A stretch of DNA of 64,000 nucleotides from Marinirhabdus sp050859505. Lineage in GTDB: Bacteria; Bacteroidota; Bacteroidia; Flavobacteriales; Flavobacteriaceae. Below the pieces are notes generated by a model, which worked only from the letters and a program-made list of their open reading frames with translations, was not told the DNA's origin and made no database searches. The stretch spans positions 186,001-250,000 of the forward strand of contig NZ_CP193934.1 of NCBI RefSeq assembly GCF_050859505.1. The letters are read 5' to 3'. Both the position numbers and the translations under genes were made by a program. The stretch's first letter is position 1; every line of letters begins with the position of its first letter. Of this stretch, positions 44,748 through 52,048 are shown piece after piece.

Positions 44748-44758
44748 CTAGTAAATTA

Positions 44759-44766
44759 TATTTTTG
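44759..44766 (+). promoter_or_regulatory. TATTTTTG box overlapping the sigma gene start codon
   Basis: Exact TAnnTTTG match whose last three bases are the TTG start codon. If it acts as a promoter, its transcript would lack that start, so it may serve only the downstream gene or be fortuitous. Confidence 0.25.
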
Positions 44767-45315
44767 ACTCAAGAACAACTCATAAAAGGCTGTAAAAAAA
44801 ACGACCGTACTGCGCAAGGAGAACTCTTTAAACAGTATAAAGACGTACTCTATTTTGTTTCCTTAAAGTACACTCGTAATGCCGTAGAAGCAGAAGATAA
44901 TCTGCACGAGGCTTTTATGGTAATTTTTGACAGCATAAAAAAATTTGAAAACCGAGGTAGTTTTGAAGGCTGGATGAAACGCATCACCATGTTTAAAGCT
45001 ATAGACCGCTACAGGAATAACAAATATATTCCTGTTGATGTTCTGGAAGAAACGGTAGCCGAGCCTCCTCAGGAAACAGAACTTTCAGCGATATCCTTGG
45101 ACACTCTTTTGCAATGCATACAGCAATTGCCCGACCAGTACCGTTTGGTGTTTAATCTATACCAGCTAGACGGATATTCGCATAAAGAAGTAGCACGTAT
45201 TTTAAATATTTCTGAAGGCACCTCAAAATCTAACTACCACCGTGCAAAATTAGGTTTACAAAAAAGCATTTCAGCCCTCATCCAACCAAAAAAAACACCT
45301 ACACATGGAGCATAA
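44764..45315 (+). CDS. ECF-type RNA polymerase sigma factor
   Basis: 183-aa sigma-70 family protein of the ECF class, with region 2 (about 10-75: GELFKQYKDVLYFVSLKYTR, EAEDNLHEAFMVIFDSI, SFEGWMKRITMFKAIDRYR) and region 4 (about 110-165: LPDQYRLVFNLYQLDGYSHK EVARILNISEGTSKSNYHRA). The only start at the family position is TTG at 44764 (TQEQLIKGCKKND); this TTG is also the end of a perfect TATTTTTG box at 44759-44766. It overlaps the following gene by 11 bp. It should direct transcription of a small regulon in response to an envelope or cytoplasmic signal that cannot be named. Confidence 0.88.
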   Translation: MTQEQLIKGCKKNDRTAQGELFKQYKDVLYFVSLKYTRNAVEAEDNLHEAFMVIFDSIKKFENRGSFEGWMKRITMFKAIDRYRNNKYIPVDVLEETVAEPPQETELSAISLDTLLQCIQQLPDQYRLVFNLYQLDGYSHKEVARILNISEGTSKSNYHRAKLGLQKSISALIQPKKTPTHGA

Positions 45316-45979
45316 AAAAGACATAGGAGATCTGCTAAAAGACAGATTAAACAACGCTCAAAAAGCTCCGAGTAAAACACTTTGGGAACGACTGGACAAC
45401 AGCTTGGATAAACGCGAAAAAAAACGCCGCAGCATTATTTGGTTCTGGTATGGAGGCGCAGGAGTGTTTTTGGCATTATTACTTTTGGCTGGTGTATTAG
45501 CGACGCCAAGTTCAACTAGTTTGGATGGAAACACATCTGAAATTTCCACGGAGGAAAACAGAACAAAAATGAATAACAAAACTGAAACTGAAATCAAAAC
45601 TTCCTTAAACAATAAAGTAGTAACCCAAGATGGTACCGAAATAATCGTATCAAACGAAGGAACCAATATAACTACACCTGATACAAGCGGAGCTGACACA
45701 ACAACACCTGTATCTAAAGCCACACAAAAAATTGTGGATAAAACAAATACTACACCTAGTAAAGCACCTGTGACCGAAGACGGTTTTACAGTAATTACCA
45801 CCCACGAATACTACAATAGCGATCTCGACACCACCACCACCAGCCACAACAAACAAAAGATAGACAGTTTGGTGGCCGCTAACAGGCGTGTTATGGCTAG
45901 TAAGGACTCTATAGCCCGTAAACGTGCTACAGATTCTATAAAACTAAATGAGGCTAGAAAGGACTCTATTAGAGAGTAG
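45305..45979 (+). CDS. single-pass membrane protein, putative anti-sigma factor
   Basis: 224 aa. A short cytoplasmic N-terminus with LKDRLNNAQKAPSKTLWERLDNSL, which resembles the start of Bacteroidota anti-sigma-like proteins, is followed by a basic patch (DKREKKRRS) and one membrane helix (IIWFWYGGAGVFLALLLLAG, about 44-63). The rest is a Thr/Ser/Asn-rich, low-complexity periplasmic linker and a charged, helical C-terminus (SIARKRATDSIKLNEARKDS). It overlaps the sigma gene by 11 bp, so coupled production is likely. From position and topology I infer sequestration of the sigma factor at the membrane; no recognised anti-sigma domain is evident, so this is tentative. Confidence 0.65.
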   Translation: MEHKKDIGDLLKDRLNNAQKAPSKTLWERLDNSLDKREKKRRSIIWFWYGGAGVFLALLLLAGVLATPSSTSLDGNTSEISTEENRTKMNNKTETEIKTSLNNKVVTQDGTEIIVSNEGTNITTPDTSGADTTTPVSKATQKIVDKTNTTPSKAPVTEDGFTVITTHEYYNSDLDTTTTSHNKQKIDSLVAANRRVMASKDSIARKRATDSIKLNEARKDSIRE

Positions 45980-46326
45980 CAATTATTTTTGGCAGTTTAA
46001 TGAAGTTGCTGTTTTTAATATGTAAACATCACAAACTACGCACAAATACCCTTAAAATTACTTGCTCCTGCGAAGCGTTTTAAAAGGTAAATTAATTTGT
46101 TTTTGAAAACAGAACGTAAGCTCCATTTACATTTCAAAAATTAATTCGGAAACACAAAGAGTGAATTTAGTTTAGAATTACTATAATCAGGTAATTTGTA
46201 GCATCGCTCAATCAACTTTTTCCTTACTTCATTTGGTATGTTCCTGCACTCACTAGTTTGCACTTGTTGGGCTTCCATTATAGCGGTACTATTGTTTCAA
46301 ATAACATAATCCTAAAAACAGAAACA
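45980..46326 (+). other. 347-bp intergenic region with no clear feature
   Basis: AT-rich. I see no RNA gene, no strong hairpin and no perfect TAnnTTTG box. Near matches are TACTATTG at 46287-46294 and TAGTTTG near 46255, either of which might serve the downstream gene. An open frame starting at 46258 simply extends the next gene upstream and has no coding character. Confidence 0.4.
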
Positions 46327-47064
46327 ATGAAAAAACACAATCGAGAATTAGTAATCCTAAGAACATTTACACTATGTACAGTCGCTATCACAGCATTGTT
46401 TTTATTTGCTTTCAAAACAAATCAAAATCAAAAATTCGGAACTATTGATGTGGAGCGAATTAATATTGTAGAAGCTGATGGTACCGTTAAAATGATCATT
46501 ACCAATGTCGCGCAATTTCCAAATGGGACGACTACAGTCAATAATACAGTGCTAAATAAGGACAGAAAAAAACGATCAGGAATGTTATATTTTAATGAAG
46601 ATGGAATTGAATGTGGCGGATTTATATACGACGGCACAAAAGATGAAAACGGACATAGCTCCGGGCTTTCTTTAACATACGATCAATACGACGGCGATCA
46701 GGTAATGCAACTCCTGACTACTGATGTAGGAAAAGGCGATGAAAGAAGAGTGACAAGTGCTTTAACCTTTAACGATCGTGCCCCAAATGAAACTCAGCAA
46801 GGAGTACAAAAAATAATGGAAGAACTAAACGGTATTAAGGACGAAAAATTAAGAAAACAAAAACAGCAGGAATATGTTGACAAAGGGCTTATTGGTGCAA
46901 AAACAAGAATAATGCTGGGAAAAACAAGAAGCCAAAATAATGGATTGTTTCTATTTGGAGATAATGGAGCGACAAAAGCTATGTTTTATGTAGATAAACA
47001 TAACAAGGTAAAGCTGGAAGTGTATGATGACGAGGGCAAAGTAACAAACTCTTGGCCAGAATAA
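46327..47064 (+). CDS. membrane-anchored hypothetical protein
   Basis: 245 aa from MKKHNREL (46327). One N-terminal membrane helix (TFTLCTVAITALFLFAF, about 14-30) and a soluble domain. The domain starts FGTIDVERINIVEADGTVKM followed by a second similar strand pair (KTRIMLGKTRSQNNGLFLFG, KAMFYVDKHNKVKLEVYDDE). I have seen this 'ERINIVeeDG' beta pattern in uncharacterised Bacteroidota proteins but know no function. It is followed by a strong hairpin and then the LytS-type kinase gene, so it may be separately transcribed. The GTG-free ATG start follows a typical A-rich leader. Confidence 0.7.
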   Translation: MKKHNRELVILRTFTLCTVAITALFLFAFKTNQNQKFGTIDVERINIVEADGTVKMIITNVAQFPNGTTTVNNTVLNKDRKKRSGMLYFNEDGIECGGFIYDGTKDENGHSSGLSLTYDQYDGDQVMQLLTTDVGKGDERRVTSALTFNDRAPNETQQGVQKIMEELNGIKDEKLRKQKQQEYVDKGLIGAKTRIMLGKTRSQNNGLFLFGDNGATKAMFYVDKHNKVKLEVYDDEGKVTNSWPE

Positions 47065-47079
47065 TGTAACCCTACTCCA

Positions 47080-47120
47080 AAACTTCCTTAAAACAGCACA
47101 CCTATGTTTTAAGGAAGTTT
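47080..47120 (+). terminator. stem-loop after the hypothetical gene
   Basis: A perfect 16-bp stem (47080-47095 with 47105-47120) around a 9-base loop. The T-run after it is weak (TTTCTTAATTT), but its strength and place suggest a terminator ahead of the two-component genes. Confidence 0.7.
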
Positions 47121-47136
47121 CTTAATTTGCCTTCCA

Positions 47137-48183
47137 ATGAAAAAGCTTTTAACTTATTTACAGATTGATAGATACTTTGTACTCTTTGTTTTTCTCTTAA
47201 GCTATGTGTTAGTCGTAAATAACAGAATTGTTGCGGGACAAAAATTGGAGGTGGTATTTTTACCAGACGGACCTATTGGACAATTTTTAGCAGCTTTTAT
47301 TATATTTATTCTAATAAAATCCATCATCAACTTTTTAAATAAAAAGGGAGCACAAGAAGTTAACAATCTTAAATCCTATATAAAATACTTTGGCATCGCC
47401 TTCGTAATATACATTTGTGCCTCAAACATATTGAATATTATAGTAGCGATGCTATTCGATACGGTGTCAAGAAATTTTAATGCTCAAACCTTACTAATTG
47501 TAAATATGAATAGAATTGGTGAATTCATACTATTCGGTAGCTTATATATGGCCTTTTTATATTCCAAGGAAAACAGTACCTATAGAAGTGCCATTAATGA
47601 ATATGACAAAGCACTGGCATCAAATAAAATTCAGCAATTAAAAGCGCAATTAAATCCACACTTTTTGTTTAATAACCTGAATACACTGGATGAGCTTATA
47701 GAAGAAGACAAAGAGAAAGCGAGTAGTTTTCTACATCATTTTTCAGAGTTATATCGCTACTCTTTAGTAACATCAGAAAAAAAACTGATCTCTTTACAAG
47801 AAGAAATTCAGTTTGCTGAAAGTTACTTTAAGCTTATGGAAGAAAAATATGCGGGGTATTACTCATTAGAAATCAAGCAAGAAAATAGCCAGCTACAAGT
47901 ATTAGTGCCTCCTTTTTGCTTACAGGTATTGATAGAAAATGCTATAGAACACAACTTAGGAACCATCGAAAACCCCGTATACATAACTATATTTATTAGC
48001 GAAAATATTCAGGTGACTAATACTAAAATTGCAAAGCAGCATAAAAAAATAACGGGTGGCAGAGCCCTTAAAAATCTGTCTACTCAATTTACTTTATTAG
48101 GAAGTAACGATATCTCCATAGAAGAAACCAGCACTTATTTTAAAGTGACGTTGCCCTTTATAAATAAGAATACTAATGTATAA
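47137..48183 (+). CDS. LytS-type sensor histidine kinase
   Basis: 348-aa membrane histidine kinase of the His_kinase (PF06580)/LytS class. About four hydrophobic segments in the first 145 residues, then the phospho-acceptor motif QLNPHFLFNNLNTLDEL with His175, the helix ASSFLHHFSELYRYSL, and a degenerate HATPase domain with the N box LQVLIENAIEHNLG. No extracellular sensing domain is evident, so the signal may be sensed in the membrane. It overlaps the response regulator gene by 8 bp. Confidence 0.93.
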   Translation: MKKLLTYLQIDRYFVLFVFLLSYVLVVNNRIVAGQKLEVVFLPDGPIGQFLAAFIIFILIKSIINFLNKKGAQEVNNLKSYIKYFGIAFVIYICASNILNIIVAMLFDTVSRNFNAQTLLIVNMNRIGEFILFGSLYMAFLYSKENSTYRSAINEYDKALASNKIQQLKAQLNPHFLFNNLNTLDELIEEDKEKASSFLHHFSELYRYSLVTSEKKLISLQEEIQFAESYFKLMEEKYAGYYSLEIKQENSQLQVLVPPFCLQVLIENAIEHNLGTIENPVYITIFISENIQVTNTKIAKQHKKITGGRALKNLSTQFTLLGSNDISIEETSTYFKVTLPFINKNTNV

Positions 48184-48952
48184 AATAGTAATTATAGAAG
48201 ACGAAGCCCCCGCCAGAAAAAAACTGAAACGTTTTATAAAGCAGGCATGTGCTTCCTATGAAATTGTGGCCGAGTTAGAAACCGTAACAGATGCTAGGGC
48301 ATTTCTAGCACAAACACAAGATTTTGATATTATCTTTTCCGACATAGAACTGAGAGATGGTAGTGTGTTCAATGTATATGATAAAGTCTCCTTACATTGC
48401 CCGATTATTTTTGCCACTGCGTATAATGAATTCTTAATGAACGCATTTGAAGCAAATGGAATAGCCTATCTTTTAAAGCCATATTCCTTTGAACAATTTT
48501 CAAAAGCCTGGGATAAATTTATTAGGTTACAAGGAAAGCTACCCGCTAATTACAATGAATTGATAGGTTCTATAAATAATTTACTGAAAGAGCGTCAAGA
48601 AAGTAATGTTGAATATAAAACTCAATTCGCCATAAAATTGAATAAAGAAATTTACTTTTTAAAGGTGGTGGATATGGTTTACTTACAATCCGACAATGGA
48701 GTTATTTTTGCTTTTGACCAAATGAATAAAAGGCATATAATGCCTCAAACCGTTTTTAAAGAAATAGAACTATTTTTAGATCCTAAAGAGTTTTTTAGAA
48801 TTAATCGCAGCGAAATTGTACAACGCAAGTTTATAGATAAGATAGAAAGGTATAATAAAAACACCGTTACTGTATTTCTAAACTCCGAAAGCAAAGTATT
48901 AAAGACAAGCCAAAATAAGACAGGGGATTTCAATTCCTGGTTAGGAATTTAA
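48176..48952 (+). CDS. LytTR-family response regulator
   Basis: 258 aa. An N-terminal receiver (IIEDEAPARKKLKRFI, phospho-Asp56 in IIFSDIELRDG, Thr in FATAYNEF, Lys in YLLKPYSFEQF) is joined to a C-terminal LytTR DNA-binding domain (KLNKEIYFLKVVDMVYLQSD, EFFRINRSEIVQRKFIDKIE). It is the partner of the kinase encoded just upstream, with which it overlaps by 8 bp. The target genes are not evident. Confidence 0.94.
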   Translation: MYKIVIIEDEAPARKKLKRFIKQACASYEIVAELETVTDARAFLAQTQDFDIIFSDIELRDGSVFNVYDKVSLHCPIIFATAYNEFLMNAFEANGIAYLLKPYSFEQFSKAWDKFIRLQGKLPANYNELIGSINNLLKERQESNVEYKTQFAIKLNKEIYFLKVVDMVYLQSDNGVIFAFDQMNKRHIMPQTVFKEIELFLDPKEFFRINRSEIVQRKFIDKIERYNKNTVTVFLNSESKVLKTSQNKTGDFNSWLGI

Positions 48953-49015
48953 TTTTGATAGTACTTTTTTAGAGAAAGACCAAGCTCATACTATTTTACT
49001 TCTTTCAGCTAGATG

Positions 49016-50872
49016 CTAATCTAAGAAACTTTCAATTAAATCCTCAGAATGACTGACGTCAACCACAGGAAAATCGAACCAATGTTGTAATTCTTTTTCG
49101 AAACCTGTTTTATTTAAATAATCGTGTAATGCCAAATTTAATCCCTTGGTATACTTGGGATGGTTAGCTCCTTGAGGATCTTTGTGCGTTAAGTCGTTTT
49201 GAGCAAATCCCTTAAATACAGGTCCTGTAATTTTTATTCCAAATGCTTCAGGATTCTTGCCAATGGGACTGTGTACTGTAGTTGTAAAAAGGTGCCAAAA
49301 TGCAGACTGGATACAGTTTCTTTCAAATAATTGCCTTACTACTTCAAGTGAATCGATAGTCTCCTGTTCGGTTTGGGTAGGAAATCCATACATAAGATAT
49401 GCGTGCACCAGAATATTGTTTTTGGAAAAATTATGGGTCACTCTCGTTACTTGTGCAATATCGACCCCTTTTTTCATCTTTGAAAGCAATCGGTCCGATG
49501 CAACTTCCAAGCCACCCGTAACAGCGATACAACCAGATTTTGCCATTAGTTCACATAACTCAAAGTTGAATGTTTTTTCAAATCTAATATTGGTCCACCA
49601 TGTAATTTTTATATTTCTTTCTATCAATTTAGTTGATAAAGCTCTTAGCATTTTAGGTGGTGCAGCTTCATCTACAAAATGAAAACCTGTAATGCCTGTA
49701 TCCACAATTATTTTTTCAATTTTATCTACTAAATCTTCTGCTGTCGTGTTTTGATAATTTCCAATATAATCCAGGCTTACATCGCAAAACGAACATTGTT
49801 TCCAGTAACATCCATGAGAAATCGTTAACTTATTCCATCTGGCATCTGTCCACATACGGTGCATTGGGTTTACGACATCCAAAAATGAAACATATTTATG
49901 AAATGGCAATCCGGAATACTCTGGAGCAGGCAAGTTTCTATGATGATAGATGGTATTGGGGATTTTATTTTTGTAGACTACTTGCTTATTTTCCAACACA
50001 AAAGTCCTTTCAAGCTCATCTATAGCTATCGTACCTTCAAGGTAGTTAACAATTTTTAGTAGCGGTCCTTCGCCATCGTCTAATGAAATAAAATCAACAA
50101 ATTCGAAAATTCTTGGATCTGTAAGAGAACGTAATTCTGTGTTACAATAGCCTCCGCCAAAAGCAGTCGCTATATCCGGAAAAAATTGTTTGATAAATTG
50201 AGAACATCGTAAGGCTGCAAACAAATTCCCAGGAAACGGGATCGTAAAACAAATTAAATTGGAATGGTGTTCATGGATTTGCGCTTCTAAGATGTTCATC
50301 ATTTCATCTTCGATGAGGGTAGGCTGGTATCTCAATAATTCGTCCAACTCATCAAAACTACTTGCTGAAGTCGCAATTTGTTCGGCGTACTTGGTAAATG
50401 CAAAAAACTCATCTACATTGGCTTGAATAAAATCTCCAATTTCTTCAATAAAAAGGGTTCCGAAATGCTTTGCTTTATCAATAATCCCTGGATCTCCAGC
50501 CTCCCATTTAATTTCAGTATTAACTTTCAGCAATCTATGACCTATTGGTAAAAAGTGAGTGTCTAAAATTTTATGTGCTGTTTCGATATCCTGCTTTTGA
50601 AGAAATCCTATAACCACATCTACTGTTGAAATGTACCGCTCTTTCATTTTACTAACTTCCGGATACTGATAATTACCCAAGGCTTCTGCTTCCTGAAAAA
50701 TAGCTCGCAAAAAATCGCCTGTAAAAATTGAGGTAAAGAGCTCTATACTTAAATCGCAATGAGAAAAGGGTATCTCATGGGCTTCCAAAAACCCTTTAAG
50801 GTACGCAGTTGCCGGATACGCTGTGTTTAACTGCGTAAACGGTGGCGTAATAAAAAGGATTTTGGATTGCAT
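49016..50872 (-). CDS. B12-binding-domain radical SAM protein
   Basis: 618 aa. The N-terminal half (FITPPFTQLNTAYPATAYLK, later FGGGYCNTELRS at about 238-249) resembles the cobalamin-binding domain of COG1032 proteins; the C-terminal half is a radical SAM domain. The cluster cysteines are in ISHGCYWKQCSFCDVSLDY (Cys355, 360, 363), spaced C-x4-C-x2-C, one residue longer than the usual C-x3-C-x2-C, followed by GFHFVDEAAPPKML and the GGLEVASDRLLSKMKKG and VHAYLMYGFPTQTEQET stretches. It probably acts as a methylase or carbon-skeleton enzyme on an unknown substrate. It is alone, with no biosynthetic neighbours. A near-consensus box TATCTTTA lies only 4 bases before the ATG. Confidence 0.85.
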   Translation of the reverse strand: MQSKILFITPPFTQLNTAYPATAYLKGFLEAHEIPFSHCDLSIELFTSIFTGDFLRAIFQEAEALGNYQYPEVSKMKERYISTVDVVIGFLQKQDIETAHKILDTHFLPIGHRLLKVNTEIKWEAGDPGIIDKAKHFGTLFIEEIGDFIQANVDEFFAFTKYAEQIATSASSFDELDELLRYQPTLIEDEMMNILEAQIHEHHSNLICFTIPFPGNLFAALRCSQFIKQFFPDIATAFGGGYCNTELRSLTDPRIFEFVDFISLDDGEGPLLKIVNYLEGTIAIDELERTFVLENKQVVYKNKIPNTIYHHRNLPAPEYSGLPFHKYVSFLDVVNPMHRMWTDARWNKLTISHGCYWKQCSFCDVSLDYIGNYQNTTAEDLVDKIEKIIVDTGITGFHFVDEAAPPKMLRALSTKLIERNIKITWWTNIRFEKTFNFELCELMAKSGCIAVTGGLEVASDRLLSKMKKGVDIAQVTRVTHNFSKNNILVHAYLMYGFPTQTEQETIDSLEVVRQLFERNCIQSAFWHLFTTTVHSPIGKNPEAFGIKITGPVFKGFAQNDLTHKDPQGANHPKYTKGLNLALHDYLNKTGFEKELQHWFDFPVVDVSHSEDLIESFLD

Positions 50873-51025
50873 GGTGTAAAGATAGAATTCTATACAATGA
50901 TTTTTATTGAAATAGTGCTCTTTTATAAGGTAGTAAACATATTTATAATTGCAGGTATTTAAAAAGACTACCTAGTGTGCGCATTCTTAATAGCATAAAA
51001 AATCACCTAGTTGCTTGGACAACCC

Positions 51026-51583
51026 CTAACCCATTTTCTCTAAGACCTTCTTACAGATCCAATATATTAAAACGGCAATGATTACACCAACCAAAGCACC
51101 TACAAAGAGATCACTGGGGTAATGAACACCTACGTAAATTCGGCTTAAAATAAAGATGAGGGGCCAGATAAACGCCAGATAAATCCATTTTGTGTAGTTA
51201 CGGATTGCCAGGGCTACAAAGGTAGTCACAGCAAAACTGGAAGAGGCATGTCCCGAGAAAAAGCTAAAGTTTGTGGGTTTTTGGAGAATCCGTATTACTT
51301 CTGCCAGTGCATCGACATTATTAGGGCGTAAACGAGCTATATAGTCTTTTACAAGATTCGTAAAGGTAATGGTAACACCAAAGGTTAGGATGGTAAAAAA
51401 GATTACTATAAAGCCTTTTTTAAAACCATACTTCAAAAAAATAATGATAAAGAAAAAGAGAAACAGCGGAATCCAGCTTTCAATTTGAGTGACGAAAATC
51501 CAAAAACCATCAAACCGTTCTATCCCAAGACTATTAAGCCAGATAAAGAGTTCTCTGTCCCATTCTTTTAGGGTTTGGAGCAT
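51026..51583 (-). CDS. PAP2-family membrane phosphatase
   Basis: Lipid phosphatase of the PAP2 superfamily, 185 aa, five or six membrane segments. The three motifs are present: KDYIARLRP (C1), FFSGHASSSFAV (C2, His) and SRIYVGVHYPSDLFVG (C3, His). Candidate substrates are undecaprenyl pyrophosphate or phosphatidylglycerol phosphate; the sequence does not decide between them. Its ATG overlaps the tatA TAA by one base (TAATG). Confidence 0.92.
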   Translation of the reverse strand: MLQTLKEWDRELFIWLNSLGIERFDGFWIFVTQIESWIPLFLFFFIIIFLKYGFKKGFIVIFFTILTFGVTITFTNLVKDYIARLRPNNVDALAEVIRILQKPTNFSFFSGHASSSFAVTTFVALAIRNYTKWIYLAFIWPLIFILSRIYVGVHYPSDLFVGALVGVIIAVLIYWICKKVLEKMG

Positions 51584-51870
51584 TAAAAATTGCGTTTAAT
51601 AGGGCCAGATATTTCTTCCACATCATCTTTCACCTTATCTATCTCTTTTCTAACGTCTTTGGTGATGTCTATATCCAGACCGTTTTTCTGGGCGCTTTTG
51701 GTGATTTCAGACTTAATATCGTTGGTGGCGTCTTTTATTTGGCGCATCCCTTTTCCCAATCCGCGGGCTATTTCCGGCATCTTATCGGCACCAAAAACCA
51801 TAAGCACGATAAATAGGATAAACGCTATTTCGGCTCCACTAATAAATAAAGGAAGGGTTACTAACTGCAT
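51583..51870 (-). CDS. tatA: twin-arginine translocase subunit TatA
   Basis: Pore-forming subunit of the Tat export pathway for folded proteins. From ATG 51870 it is 95 aa: one membrane helix (ISGAEIAFILFIVLMVFG), the hinge and amphipathic helix MPEIARGLGKGMRQIKDA, then a charged tail typical of TatA rather than TatB. The ATG lies 6 bases after a perfect TATCTTTG box, so the mRNA may be leaderless; an ATG eight codons upstream would be before the promoter. tatC is not in this window. Confidence 0.93.
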   Translation of the reverse strand: MQLVTLPLFISGAEIAFILFIVLMVFGADKMPEIARGLGKGMRQIKDATNDIKSEITKSAQKNGLDIDITKDVRKEIDKVKDDVEEISGPIKRNF

Positions 51871-51876
51871 AGGGTG

Positions 51877-51884
51877 CAAAGATA
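51877..51884 (-). promoter_or_regulatory. tatA -7 promoter box TATCTTTG
   Basis: Exact TAnnTTTG match on the minus strand, 6 bases before the tatA ATG. Confidence 0.55.
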
Positions 51885-51905
51885 CTTTTTTCAATTCAGA
51901 ATTTA

Positions 51906-51926
51906 GAATTACGAATTACGAATTAC
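51906..51926. repeat. short 7-bp tandem repeat GAATTAC x3
   Basis: Three perfect copies of GAATTAC followed by AGTAAAAATTA; upstream of tatA and preceded by the related GAATTTA. Confidence 0.7.
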
Positions 51927-51991
51927 AGTAAAAATTATATTGGTTCGTGAATCCAAAAGGGAGCTTTAGCGACCGAAGTCCTGGGTCCAAA

Positions 51992-52027
51992 AAAAAGCCC
52001 CTTCCAAAAAATTGAAAAGGGCTTTTT
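51992..52027 (-). terminator. terminator after M1 peptidase gene
   Basis: AAAAAGCCC (51992-52000) pairs with GGGCTTTTT (52019-52027); the A-run on the plus strand becomes a T-run in the minus direction. It lies 21 bp past the M1 peptidase stop. Confidence 0.75.
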
Positions 52028-52048
52028 ATAGATTCTAGTAAAAGACAA

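Noticed and set aside
45358..45801. 147-residue minus-strand open frame in the anti-sigma-like gene
   Set aside because: Val/Ser-rich shadow of the Thr-rich linker; no start context and no homology.
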